A stretch of DNA of 64,000 nt, from contig JAHBVJ010000014.1 of the NCBI GenBank assembly GCA_019637615.1, positions 62,001 to 126,000 on the forward strand, given 5' to 3'. Below the pieces are notes generated by a model. That model ran no database searches, was not told the DNA's origin, and worked only from the letters and a program-made list of their open reading frames with translations. Both the position numbers and the translations under genes were made by a program. The stretch comes from Anaerolineae bacterium. GTDB lineage: Bacteria; Chloroflexota; Anaerolineae; Aggregatilineales; UBA2796. Of this stretch, positions 15,151 through 24,035 are shown in pieces; positions within the stretch are counted from its first letter, which is position 1; the number at the start of each line of letters is the position of its first letter.

Positions 15151-17304
15151 ATGCCCCTCCAACATTTACGGCGCATGGTCGGGCTGGTCGCGGCGGCAAG
15201 CGTGCTGCTGACGATCCTCACCCCCACCGCAACTGCGCCTGCTTATGCGCAGAACGCCAATACTGTCACCGTCGATGGGTCGGCTATCGTGTCGCCCATT
15301 CTGCGCACTGCCAGCACCAACTATAAAACGGTCGATCCGAACACCGCCGTCGAGGTGAATGTGTCCGGTACGGCGGGCGGCTTCGAGAAATTGTGTAACG
15401 GCACGATTGACATCAGCATGGCCGCCAACCCGATCACCGATTCCGATCTGGCGGCGTGCCAGCAAAAAGGCGTCAATTTCGTGGAGCTGCTGCTCGGCTA
15501 CGATGCCCTCGTGGTGGTCGTCAATACGGCGTCGTCGGTGGCGTGCGTGAGCATCGATCAGGTCAACAAACTGGCTGGCCCGAACGCGCAAGGCGTCGCC
15601 AACTGGAACCAAACCGACCCCTCGCAAGCCGATCTCCCGATCAGCGCGGTGTACATCACGACCGCCGCTGATGATGCGCAGTCGCAAATCCGCACGCTGG
15701 CGGATTCGGTGCTGGCGGGCGATGGTCTGCGGCCTGATCTGACGGTGGCGACGGATGCGACCGACTTGGTCGGCAAGGTCACCGTGCAGCCGAACGCCGT
15801 CGGGTTGATGACGCTGAAGGAATTCAACAGCGCGTCGAAAACGGGCATCAAGGGGCTGCAACTGCGCAGCGGTACGTCGTGCATCGATCCGACCGTGCCG
15901 AACCTCGATGAAGGTCGATACGCGGCGGGCGAAGCGCTGTATTTGTACGCGAACGCCGCCAGCCTTGATCGCGCCCCCGTCAGCGCCTTCCTCAATTATT
16001 TGCTCGGCACGGAAGGCCGGAAAATCGTGGGCAGCAGCGGCTTCGTCGCCGCCAGCGATACGATTTATGATCGCGGCATCAACTACGTGGCAAGCAAGCA
16101 GGCAGGGCGCACGTTCAGCCGGATCAGCAGCGTGAATATCCCTGTCGAGACGACGGGCACGGTGACGATTGACGGTTCGCCGTCGCTGTATTCACCGATC
16201 AAGGCGGTGACCACTGCCTTCACGCCGCGCTATGGCAAGATCACGGTGAATACCGCGATGTTTGGCGATGAGGCAGGCTTCCGCAAACTATGCGCGAACA
16301 CGGTGGATGTCGTCGGCGCGACTCGCCCGATGACCGATGCCGAAGCGCAAGCGTGCCAGACTGCCAGCGTACAAACGCTGCGCTTGCAAGTCGCCGCGAA
16401 GGCCGCCGTGGTGGTGGTCAACAGCGCTAACAGCTTCGCGCAGTGCTTGAAGGGCGACCAGATCGCCAAAATCTTCGCCAGCGATGCCACCGCGACCAAG
16501 TGGAATCAGGTTAGCGACAGCTTCCCCGACCAAGACCTGCTGATCTTGACGCCAAGCCTCGGCGCGGAAGAAACCGATCTGCTGCTGAAGAAGTCGATCA
16601 CGGGGCAGGTTGCGCCCGCACGGCGTCTTGACGGCGTGACGGAAAACAGCGATGGCCTGTACCGCGCGGCGGCGGTCAAGAATGTGGCGGGTGGGATCAC
16701 CTACCTGAGCTGGGAAGACTATCAGAAGGCGCTCAAGCAGAATATTGAGTTGAAGACCGTACAGATCGATACGGGCGCGGGCTGCGTTGACCCGACCGAG
16801 GATAACGTCAAGGCGGGTAAGTACCCGATTGCCGAAACGCTGTACGCGTACATGAACGTCAATAGCTTCACACGGGCGGAAGTACGCGCTTTCGTGTGGT
16901 TCTTGCTCAGTGACGACTCGTTGGCGGCGCTCGGCAAAGAAAGCTTGATCGGCCTGAACACGCCCGATTTCGTGTCGGCGCGTGACATCGTCTTGGAGCG
17001 CTTCACGGCGGCGACGGGCGGGACAGGCGTCAGTGCGACGGCGGTACCGGGCGCGACCTCTGAGGCAACCAGTGAGGCGACGGCGGCGGCAACCAGCGAA
17101 GCCACCTCCGAAGTGACTCCGGCGGCGACGGCGGAAGCGACGACCGAGCCAACGGCTGAACCTACGACTGAGGCGACTGTCGAACCGACAGTTGCCCCAA
17201 CTATAGCGCCCACCGTAGCGCCGACCACGGCTCCCACCGAAGCACCGACAACCGCGCCAACGGCGGAAGTGACGGCGGCTCCGACTTCTGAAGCCACGCC
17301 GTAA
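15151..17304 (+). CDS. Tandem PstS-like substrate-binding protein with Ala/Thr/Pro-rich tail
   Basis: A 717-residue exported protein. A signal peptide (residues 1-33, ending APAYAQ) is followed by two copies of a phosphate-binding-protein-like domain (about 36-345 and 350-650). Each has the opening VDGSAIVSPI / IDGSPSLYSPI, a Gly/Thr loop, LCNGTIDIS / LCANTVDVV and a late DPT plus YANAASL or YMNVNSF segment. The tail (about 655-717) repeats EATSEAT and PTVAPT units, probably a wall or surface spacer. AGGAGA lies ten bases before the ATG. No pstCAB permease is adjacent, so ligand capture or sensing rather than direct transport is likely; phosphate as ligand is a family-based guess. Confidence 0.82.
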   Translation: MPLQHLRRMVGLVAAASVLLTILTPTATAPAYAQNANTVTVDGSAIVSPILRTASTNYKTVDPNTAVEVNVSGTAGGFEKLCNGTIDISMAANPITDSDLAACQQKGVNFVELLLGYDALVVVVNTASSVACVSIDQVNKLAGPNAQGVANWNQTDPSQADLPISAVYITTAADDAQSQIRTLADSVLAGDGLRPDLTVATDATDLVGKVTVQPNAVGLMTLKEFNSASKTGIKGLQLRSGTSCIDPTVPNLDEGRYAAGEALYLYANAASLDRAPVSAFLNYLLGTEGRKIVGSSGFVAASDTIYDRGINYVASKQAGRTFSRISSVNIPVETTGTVTIDGSPSLYSPIKAVTTAFTPRYGKITVNTAMFGDEAGFRKLCANTVDVVGATRPMTDAEAQACQTASVQTLRLQVAAKAAVVVVNSANSFAQCLKGDQIAKIFASDATATKWNQVSDSFPDQDLLILTPSLGAEETDLLLKKSITGQVAPARRLDGVTENSDGLYRAAAVKNVAGGITYLSWEDYQKALKQNIELKTVQIDTGAGCVDPTEDNVKAGKYPIAETLYAYMNVNSFTRAEVRAFVWFLLSDDSLAALGKESLIGLNTPDFVSARDIVLERFTAATGGTGVSATAVPGATSEATSEATAAATSEATSEVTPAATAEATTEPTAEPTTEATVEPTVAPTIAPTVAPTTAPTEAPTTAPTAEVTAAPTSEATP

Positions 17305-17332
17305 GGCATAGACTGACTGAGCGTTTTTGATG

Positions 17333-17364
17333 TGCCCGCAGCCAACACTGCGGGCATTTTATTT
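17333..17364 (+). terminator. Rho-independent terminator after the binding-protein gene
   Basis: TGCCCGCAG (17333-17341), loop CCAACA and CTGCGGGCA (17348-17356) are followed by TTTTATTT. Confidence 0.85.
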
Positions 17365-17381
17365 GGGCAACATGGTGATGA

Positions 17382-18635
17382 TCATGGTTGCGGATCGGCG
17401 GCTAGGGCGCTGGTGCGCAGAGGGGGCAGCATCATGCTCATGACCAGCGCGGCGATCAAGACGATGACCGCGCCGCTGAGATAGGGGACTGCGTAGCCGA
17501 CCTGATCGTACAGCACGCCGCCGAGGATCGGGCCGAGGATGCGCGCGAGGGCTTGCACGGCCTGACTGCCGCCCTGTACCTGCCCTTGATTCTGCGTATC
17601 GGCGGCGTTGGCGAGCAGCCCACCGATAGAGGGGCCGATCAAGCCGTCGCCAAACGCGAAGATGATGGTACCGATGACGATCGGGATGGGCGAATGCAAC
17701 AGCAGTACCGAGGCGAGCAGCACATAGCCGAGCAGCTCCGATAGCAAGCCAAGCACCACCATGCGCCGTTCTCCCAAGCGAGGCAGCATGCGACCGAGCA
17801 GCACGCCCTGCGTCACGATGTCGGTGAGGCCGATCAGCGCGAACAGGATGCCGACGGACTCTGCATCCCAACCGAGCGTGTCTTTGGCGAATAGGCTGAG
17901 GTTGGCTTGGATGGCGGCGAGGGGCACGCTGTACAGGAAAGTCACGATCAGCAGCCAGCGCAGCGAACGGATCGAGGAGACCTTACCGAGCACACTGAAC
18001 GGATTCAACTGCGCCGTGTTGATGTGCTTGGCGCGGGCGGAACGTGGCAGGCTCTCCGGCGCGAATAGGAAGCCGAAGATGACATTTAAGAAGGTGATGG
18101 CAGCGGCAATATACAGCGGCATTGTGTAGCCGTAGGTGGCGAGGAAACCGCCGATGGTGGGGCCGAGGATGAAGCCGATCCCGACGATAGCGCCCGTCAG
18201 GCCGAAGTATCTGCCGCGCTGTTCGGGCGGCGTGACATCGGCAATGTAGGCGAAGGTGACCGCGAAATTGGCTCCCGTGATGCCGTCGATGATGCGTCCG
18301 AGGAACAGCACCCACAGTGCCCCGCCAAGGCCGAACAGCAGATAACCAACGGCTGATCCGAACAGGCAGATGAGCAGGATAGGCCGTCGTCCATAGCGAT
18401 CACTCAGGACGCCCAACGCGGGCGCGGCGATGAACTGGCAGACCGCGTAGATCGAGATCAGCCAGCCGAGCACGAGACCAGTGCTGTTCGGATCGGTGAC
18501 ATAGCGGCTGACGAGGAAGGGCGCGACCGGCGTGATCAGCCCGATACCCATCGAGCCTAAGAAACTGGTTAGTAAGATGAACAGCAGCGCCGCCCGATTG
18601 GGACTGATCGCTGACGAAGAAGCTTGTGTTGCCAT
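17382..18635 (-). CDS. MFS efflux transporter (TetA/DHA1-like)
   Basis: A 417-residue, 12-helix major facilitator. Motif A is GVLSDRYGRRP after helix 2, with a weaker copy in the middle loop. The ITGANFAVTFAYIADVTPPEQRGRYFGL segment (split by Gly/Ala) is typical of the TetA-type proton-coupled drug exporters. The substrate is unknown. Its start lies 45 bases after the stop of the AraC gene on the same strand, so the two are probably co-transcribed. The strand-opposite terminator at 17333 separates it from the binding-protein gene. Confidence 0.9.
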   Translation of the reverse strand: MATQASSSAISPNRAALLFILLTSFLGSMGIGLITPVAPFLVSRYVTDPNSTGLVLGWLISIYAVCQFIAAPALGVLSDRYGRRPILLICLFGSAVGYLLFGLGGALWVLFLGRIIDGITGANFAVTFAYIADVTPPEQRGRYFGLTGAIVGIGFILGPTIGGFLATYGYTMPLYIAAAITFLNVIFGFLFAPESLPRSARAKHINTAQLNPFSVLGKVSSIRSLRWLLIVTFLYSVPLAAIQANLSLFAKDTLGWDAESVGILFALIGLTDIVTQGVLLGRMLPRLGERRMVVLGLLSELLGYVLLASVLLLHSPIPIVIGTIIFAFGDGLIGPSIGGLLANAADTQNQGQVQGGSQAVQALARILGPILGGVLYDQVGYAVPYLSGAVIVLIAALVMSMMLPPLRTSALAADPQP

Positions 18636-18680
18636 GTGTTGGTAACCCCTTTAGATGGTTGAAACACAGGCATTGTAGGA

Positions 18681-19508
18681 TCAAGCGGTCGGTTCGTATT
18701 GTGAAAAATCAGCGAGTTGTCGGCGCGTGATGATCTGCTTGACGGTCTGAGCATAATCACCGGGTGTGTACCCCGCGAAGCTTTTGAAGTCGTGGATGAA
18801 GTGCGATTGGTCAGCGTAGCCGAAGTTGAAGGCGAGATCGTTGGGCGATTGGTTCGGGTTCGTCAGCAGACTTTCGACCACCGCGCCGAAGCGCACCAGC
18901 CGCGAAAGCTGTTTGGGTGTCATGCTGGTGAACTGCTTGAAGCGGCGTTCGAGCTGGCTGGTGGAAAGATGGCACGTCGCCGCCAGTTCGGTCATGGGGA
19001 GTTGACCATGCACGGCAAAAATCTGCTTGGTGGCTGTTTGCAATAACTGCTCGTCGCGGCTCGGCCTAGCACTTTGTTCGAGCAAAAACTGCTGAATCTC
19101 CTCCAGCGCGGCCTGATAGCCGTAATGCTGAACGATTCGCCTCAGGCGCGGCGCGAGGCTGAGATATGGCTCACCGAGCAGGACGATGGACGACTCCGGC
19201 ACTAGCGGGCGGATGGTGGGCAAGACCACCCAAGGATAGAGCCGCATCGATATGAATTGGGACAGGCCATCTACTAGAAAGCGGAGCGGCTTGGATTGCA
19301 GCCGATTCAAGAACACGGTGGGCATCTCCACCTGATCACCGCTGTCAGTGACGAGATACATGGGCGCGCCGACGCTCACGATAAACTCGTTGTAGGGGTC
19401 GGGCAGGGTATTGACCCGATTGTAAATGACTTGCACTTCTTCCAACGTCCCGACGCCTTTTACTTGATCTTTTAGTTCAACAATCGGCGTTAATTCGATC
19501 CGCGACAT
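18681..19508 (-). CDS. AraC family transcriptional regulator
   Basis: A 275-residue regulator. The C-terminal ~105 residues contain two helix-turn-helix units: MTELAATCHLSTSQLERRFK and the later PNDLAFNFGYADQSHFIHDF, with the conserved GYTPGDYA end. The N-terminal part resembles the beta-rich DUF6597-type sensory domain (LVDGLSQFISMRLYPW). It precedes the MFS pump gene, so it may activate it. The first residues follow ATG at 19508; the ribosome-binding site is weak. Confidence 0.88.
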   Translation of the reverse strand: MSRIELTPIVELKDQVKGVGTLEEVQVIYNRVNTLPDPYNEFIVSVGAPMYLVTDSGDQVEMPTVFLNRLQSKPLRFLVDGLSQFISMRLYPWVVLPTIRPLVPESSIVLLGEPYLSLAPRLRRIVQHYGYQAALEEIQQFLLEQSARPSRDEQLLQTATKQIFAVHGQLPMTELAATCHLSTSQLERRFKQFTSMTPKQLSRLVRFGAVVESLLTNPNQSPNDLAFNFGYADQSHFIHDFKSFAGYTPGDYAQTVKQIITRRQLADFSQYEPTA

Positions 19509-19675
19509 AACGATACTCCGCTTTCCCTACCAATCACTGCGTGCGCCTTCGTCTGCAACGCGTGCATGAAGGCCGCATGGATGTTGCAAATGTTTCCAGC
19601 TTACAGCGTCCTCACAGCATTGTATTGTAAAAAATCCGCGTCTGGAAGTTGTGGTTTTGTATCAAAATCTCGGCA

Positions 19676-19704
19676 TTAACATCTCGCACACGCTAACATA
19701 TAAT
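19676..19704 (+). promoter_or_regulatory. Strong sigma70-type promoter for gltX
   Basis: TTAACA (19676-19681), a 17-base spacer and the consensus TATAAT (19699-19704). The -10 box overlaps the ATG at 19703, which rules that codon out as the translation start. Confidence 0.8.
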
Positions 19705-19741
19705 GGTCAGTCATTATTTTCACGATGATGGAGATAAGCGT

Positions 19742-21232
19742 GTGACCGAGTCACGTCCAGTGCGGGTGCGGTTTGCGCCCAGTCCAACCGGCGATATGCA
19801 CATCGGTGGTGTGCGTACCGCGATGTTCAATTGGCTATTTGCGCGTCGTCATGGTGGCAAGTTCATCCTGCGCATCGAAGATACCGATCAGGAGCGCTTC
19901 AAGGAAGGCTCATTGGACGGCATCCTCGAAGGCTTGAAGTGGGTGGGCTTGGAATGGGATGAAGGCCCGGATGTGGGCGGCCCCTATGGCCCGTACATCC
20001 AGAGCCAGCGGGTGGAACTGTACCAGCAGTGGGCACAGTGGCTGCTCGACCATGACAAGGCGTACAAGGCTTATGAAACGCCGGACGAACTGGAACTGAT
20101 CGACAAAACGCTCCAGCGCACAGGCAAGCGCGGCTATGATCGGCGCGGGCGGCACCTCTCCGACGCGGATCGGGCGCGCTATGAAGCCGAGGGGCGCAAA
20201 CCCGTCGTGCGCTTCAAAATCCCGCTGGAAGGCGATACCGTCGTTAACGATCTGGTGCGCGGGCCGATCTCCGTCAAGAATGAGCAGTTGGCGGACTTGG
20301 TGCTGCTGAAATCGGACGGCTTCCCGACCTACCATCTCGCCAACGTGGTCGATGATCACTTCATGGAGATTTCGCACATCCTGCGCGCCGAGGAATGGAT
20401 CAGCACCGCGCCGATCCACAAGCTGCTGTACGACGCATTCGGCTGGGAGATGCCGCAGATCGCGCATGTGCCCGTCATCCTCAAGCAGAGCGGCAAGGGC
20501 AAGATGAGCAAGCGTGATGAGGGCGCGGCGATCTCGTATTTCATCAACGGCGGCTACATCCCGGAAGCGGTGGTGAATTATCTGTGCAACGTCGGCTGGA
20601 GCTATAACCAGTTCGACGCGGAAGGCAAAGAAATTCAGATTTTCTCCAAGGAAGACGCCGCCAAAGTATTCGACGTGACGCGCGTAACGCCGACGGGGAC
20701 GAAATTCGATCTGGTCAAGCTGAATTGGCTGAACGGCGAATACATCCGGCGCATGGAGCCGATCAAGCTGGCGAAGTACCTGCGTCCGTACCTTCAGGAA
20801 GCGGGCTACGAAGTCAATGTCGATGTGCTGATCAAGCTGATCCCGATTGTGCGGGAGCGGCTCAAGACGCTCAAGGACATCGTGCAGGTGGCGGGCTTCA
20901 TGTTCAAGGAGACGATCACGGTCGATAACCCTGAACTCCTGATCCCGAAGAAGGCCACCGCCGAGCAGACGTTGCAGGTGTTGCAAATCGCGCATGATCT
21001 TCTCGCGGGGCTGCCAGAATTCACCGTCCACGCGATGGAAGAGGCGCTGCGTCCACAGGCGGAGAAGCTCGGCCTGAACGCGGGGCAGTTCTTCTCCCCG
21101 ATCCGCGCCGCCGTGACAGGGCAGACGGTCTCGCCGCCGCTGTTTGAGACATTGGAGATCATCGGGCGCGAAGTGACGCTGGAACGGCTCAAGAATGCCA
21201 TTGCGCTCATGGAAACACAGCAAGTCAAGTAA
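19742..21232 (+). CDS. gltX: Glutamyl-tRNA synthetase
   Basis: A 496-residue class I synthetase that charges tRNA-Glu (possibly also tRNA-Gln in organisms using the amidotransferase route). The Rossmann domain has RFAPSPTGDMHIGG with the HIGH-type H20-I-G-G, and KMSKR lies at 254-258. The C-terminal half is the alpha-helical anticodon-binding domain ending in LKNAIALMETQQ. The GTG at 19742, after GGAGATAAGC, gives a start close to the catalytic domain as in homologues. The farther ATG at 19703 falls in the promoter. It has its own promoter and a hairpin after the stop, so it is probably monocistronic. Confidence 0.97.
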   Translation: MTESRPVRVRFAPSPTGDMHIGGVRTAMFNWLFARRHGGKFILRIEDTDQERFKEGSLDGILEGLKWVGLEWDEGPDVGGPYGPYIQSQRVELYQQWAQWLLDHDKAYKAYETPDELELIDKTLQRTGKRGYDRRGRHLSDADRARYEAEGRKPVVRFKIPLEGDTVVNDLVRGPISVKNEQLADLVLLKSDGFPTYHLANVVDDHFMEISHILRAEEWISTAPIHKLLYDAFGWEMPQIAHVPVILKQSGKGKMSKRDEGAAISYFINGGYIPEAVVNYLCNVGWSYNQFDAEGKEIQIFSKEDAAKVFDVTRVTPTGTKFDLVKLNWLNGEYIRRMEPIKLAKYLRPYLQEAGYEVNVDVLIKLIPIVRERLKTLKDIVQVAGFMFKETITVDNPELLIPKKATAEQTLQVLQIAHDLLAGLPEFTVHAMEEALRPQAEKLGLNAGQFFSPIRAAVTGQTVSPPLFETLEIIGREVTLERLKNAIALMETQQVK

Positions 21233-21240
21233 GTGGTTGC

Positions 21241-21275
21241 GCACGGGATCGGCTGAAATTCAGTCGATCCCGTGC
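21241..21275 (+). terminator. 17-bp hairpin after gltX
   Basis: GCACGGGATCGGCTGAA and TTCAGTCGATCCCGTGC pair with one G-T wobble across a very short loop. The T tract is weak (TTGGG), so it may act as a transcript stabiliser or a factor-assisted terminator. Confidence 0.6.
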
Positions 21276-21333
21276 TTGGGAATTGGAGGTATCGAGGGAG
21301 CGTAGAAAAAACAGCTTGGAAAGGCTTTGAATC

Positions 21334-21933
21334 ATGCCACCTATTTTCGTGAATGATGTTCTGCTTACAACGGTCTGGGGCGTCAGTTGTCTGATCTGGT
21401 GTGTGATCGAAGTCAGCCTAGAGATCAGGCAGTTCAAACGCTTTCGCGCTGGTGCCCGTCGCCAAGATAAAGGATCGCACACGCTCGTCGGGTTGCTGAT
21501 CCGACTCGGGCTTGCTCTATGCGTGCTGCTGGCGTTTACGGTTCCTAGCACAGCCATCACGAGCGCTCGCGACTTCCTCTTTTGGCTAGGCATTCTGCTG
21601 GTCTATGCGGGGATCGCGCTCCGTCTTTACGCCATCCATGCGCTCGGTGCCTCGTTCACGACCATCGTGGCAATCACCCCCGATCAGCCCGTGATCGAAT
21701 CGGGGCCTTACCGACTCATCCGGCATCCCGCCTATACTGGCTTTCTCATCACGCTGCTCGGATTTGGGATCAGCTTTACGAACTGGTTAAGCCTGCTCGT
21801 CCTTATGGGCTGTGCGCTGATCGGCTTCAGCTACCGTATCCGTGTAGAAGAGCGCGTTTTGCAAGAGCATCTGGGTCAGCGCTATCAGGAATATATGCGG
21901 CGCACAAAACGCCTCATCCCCTTTGTACTGTAA
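21334..21933 (+). CDS. Isoprenylcysteine methyltransferase (ICMT)-like membrane protein
   Basis: A 199-residue membrane protein with four or five helices. The C-terminal half carries the ICMT/PEMT signature: GPYRLIRHPAYTGFL followed by a paired helix, then RVEERVLQEHLGQRYQEYM and TKRLIPF. These motifs bind S-adenosylmethionine at the membrane surface. Bacterial members methylate unknown lipids or prenyl compounds. No ribosome-binding site stands out (GGAAAGGC is 10-16 bases upstream). It stands alone downstream of gltX. Confidence 0.85.
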   Translation: MPPIFVNDVLLTTVWGVSCLIWCVIEVSLEIRQFKRFRAGARRQDKGSHTLVGLLIRLGLALCVLLAFTVPSTAITSARDFLFWLGILLVYAGIALRLYAIHALGASFTTIVAITPDQPVIESGPYRLIRHPAYTGFLITLLGFGISFTNWLSLLVLMGCALIGFSYRIRVEERVLQEHLGQRYQEYMRRTKRLIPFVL

Positions 21934-22153
21934 CGGCATTTCATCAACTGCCTGTGCGGGGCTATTGAGCAAACCCTCCGGCGATAACAGCGTGATCCAC
22001 TGTGATCTCCCGCATTTGTGCAGGTGCAGAAACGACACGGGTTTTTCTTGGCTAGGTGAGGTACTAGTACCCACGTTAGTGCCTAAATCGGTCAAAGGAT
22101 CATGCTTCTCAGACTATGCAAGATGGGGGTGATTATCGTAATATTTTCTTCAG

Positions 22154-22253
22154 ATACCAGACACGGGGAACAGCGGCACATCGCCCCCTACATACCTCGA
22201 TGAGCAAGAAGCGTTTATGTATCCGGTGCGCTGACTGCCCCTGAGTCTGGTAT
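22154..22253. other. Long-range inverted repeat in an empty spacer
   Basis: ATACCAGAC (22154-22162) and GTCTGGTAT (22245-22253) are exact inverted arms 82 bases apart, with GGGG/CCCC just inside. The 21934-22272 spacer has no credible ORF. It could fold as an RNA or be a decayed small element. Confidence 0.4.
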
Positions 22254-22272
22254 GACTTTTTTCGAGAACCTT

Positions 22273-22887
22273 CTAAGAATCAGCCTTCACCAAATCCGCA
22301 TCCGAAATATATCCCGTTGTGCCTTCACATGTCAGGCGCACATAAACATGAGGATCAAGCTCTGGCTTGGCACTTTGTGTTAGTTCTAGCACCGAGGTTG
22401 CTGTCCCGGCGGCGCAGGTCGCATCGAGCTTGGTACTCACGTCCGGCTTGGCATACATGGGCGCGGCTGCCCCTGTCGCTGGTTGCACAGTGACGTGATC
22501 GCCGCGCTTGAACGGCGTCAAATTGTATTCCGCCAACCAGCCTTGTTTCCCCGTACACTTGACTTCATAGTAAATGACAGGATTGGACACATCCTCGGCA
22601 TTTTGGGAGACCGCCAACACAGCAACCGCTGTGCTCGGTGCGCACGCCTGACCGCCCGTCGAAGTTTTCCCCGGCAGGTCGAGCAGCGTCGCCGCTGTAA
22701 ATGCGCTGCGGGTGATCACGTAGGCCGTATCTCCCGCTTTGAGTTTGGTGGAACGCGTCGGCGGAATCGGTGTGGGCGTCCATGTGGCGGTGGGCGTCGG
22801 CGTCGGTGTGACGGAATCCGCAGTGGCAGTCAACGGTAAGATCGTCTGCGTGGCGGCGAGGCTCACCTTTAAACGATGCTGATGCAT
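22273..22887 (-). CDS. Exported protein with SH3-like repeats
   Basis: A 204-residue protein starting MHQHRLKVSLAATQTILPL after GAGGAGAGG. A weak signal-like hydrophobic start is followed by a Thr/Pro linker (PTPTPTATWTPTPIPP) and two SH3b-like halves (about 50-120 and 130-204), each with a CAPSTAVAVL or CAAGTATSVLEL strand and a final Trp/Tyr-containing strand (GWLAEY; GYISDAD). Bacterial SH3-type modules bind cell-wall peptides or glycans. It begins 13 bases after the epimerase stop and is probably in its operon, which suggests a cell-envelope role. Confidence 0.65.
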   Translation of the reverse strand: MHQHRLKVSLAATQTILPLTATADSVTPTPTPTATWTPTPIPPTRSTKLKAGDTAYVITRSAFTAATLLDLPGKTSTGGQACAPSTAVAVLAVSQNAEDVSNPVIYYEVKCTGKQGWLAEYNLTPFKRGDHVTVQPATGAAAPMYAKPDVSTKLDATCAAGTATSVLELTQSAKPELDPHVYVRLTCEGTTGYISDADLVKADS

Positions 22888-22900
22888 GGGTTGCCTCTCC

Positions 22901-23887
22901 TCACACCGCGTACACACTCGGATCGAATTGATCGAGGTGTTCGGCAATCCACGCGATGGTGCGTTGCAGGCCGTCATCGAGCGAAACCTGCGGACGCCAT
23001 TGGAGCAATTCCGCCGCCAGCCGATTATCCGATTGCAGTTTGAGGACTTCGCTGGCTTCGGGACGCAGCCGTTCGCTCTGATTCGCTGCCAGCGTGACGG
23101 GTCGCCCGATCAGCTTGATGATGCGCTGCGCGATCTCCCCGATGGTGTTGGTCTCGCCTGTGCCCAGATTGATCACCTGCCCGATGGCGGCGTCATGCTG
23201 CGAGGCCGCGATCAGGCCGTGCGCGGTGTCGGTGGCGTACGTGTAGTCGCGGTAGGGATGCAGCGCGCCGAGCGAGACGCTGTCTTTGGTCAGCGCTTGC
23301 GAGATGATGGTCGGGATCACGGCGCGGGCGCTCTGGCGCGGGCCGAAGGTGTTGAAGGGGCGCACGACCACAATCGGCGTGTTGAAACTGCGATGAAAAC
23401 TAATGCTGATCGATTCGGCGCTGATTTTGCTGGCAGAATACGGCGATTGGGCTTGCAGTGGATGCTTCTCGTCAATCGGCGTGTAGATAGCGGTGCCGTA
23501 GACTTCGCTGGTGGAGACGATGATCCCGCAGCGGGTAGCGTGCTTGCGCATGGCTTGCAAGACGTTGAGCGTGCCATTCACATTGACGGCGACGGTTTCT
23601 TCGGGGTGGCGGTACGAATACGGGATGGCGATGATCGCGCCGAGATGGAAGACGGTATCGACGCCTTCCACCGCACGGCTGACGGCTTCCGCATCGCGCA
23701 GATCGCCCGCGTACAGTTCGACGTTTGCCATCACCTCGGCGGGCAGCCACGCGAGGTTGCCGCGCTGGTTGCCGGAAGTATAACGGATCATGGCGCGGAC
23801 GGGATAGCCAGCCAACACCAACTGCTCAACGAGGTGACTGCCGATGAAGCCACCCGCGCCCGTAACAAGGACTCTGGGTAAAGACAT
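22901..23887 (-). CDS. NAD-dependent sugar epimerase/dehydratase (extended SDR)
   Basis: A 328-residue extended SDR acting on a nucleotide sugar. The NAD motif GAGGFIG (10-16), the catalytic STSEVYG strand and the YSASK motif (Y-x3-K) are present. The MIRYTSGNQRGNLAWLP segment after the second strand resembles LegB-type UDP-GlcNAc 4,6-dehydratases and GDP-mannose dehydratase relatives. The RPFNTFGPRQS substrate loop is typical. It probably makes an activated sugar for surface glycans. A gene for an exported SH3-like protein follows on the same strand. Confidence 0.88.
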   Translation of the reverse strand: MSLPRVLVTGAGGFIGSHLVEQLVLAGYPVRAMIRYTSGNQRGNLAWLPAEVMANVELYAGDLRDAEAVSRAVEGVDTVFHLGAIIAIPYSYRHPEETVAVNVNGTLNVLQAMRKHATRCGIIVSTSEVYGTAIYTPIDEKHPLQAQSPYSASKISAESISISFHRSFNTPIVVVRPFNTFGPRQSARAVIPTIISQALTKDSVSLGALHPYRDYTYATDTAHGLIAASQHDAAIGQVINLGTGETNTIGEIAQRIIKLIGRPVTLAANQSERLRPEASEVLKLQSDNRLAAELLQWRPQVSLDDGLQRTIAWIAEHLDQFDPSVYAV

Positions 23888-24035
23888 AAACGACCCTCTA
23901 GACGTGCTTGGCGCAAGCGTCCGGCGCGTGGTAAGCGCTCGGACGGCTCGGCGGCGGCAGCGAATAATGGCGACGATTATAGCGTCCGTACGGTGGGAAC
24001 ACGCGATGAACGGTGGTCAAACGGTCAGGTTGAGG

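Noticed and set aside
19910..21244. 444-codon minus-strand ORF opposite gltX
   Set aside because: The plus strand is an unmistakable glutamyl-tRNA synthetase; the ORF has no recognisable domain and starts beyond the gltX stop.
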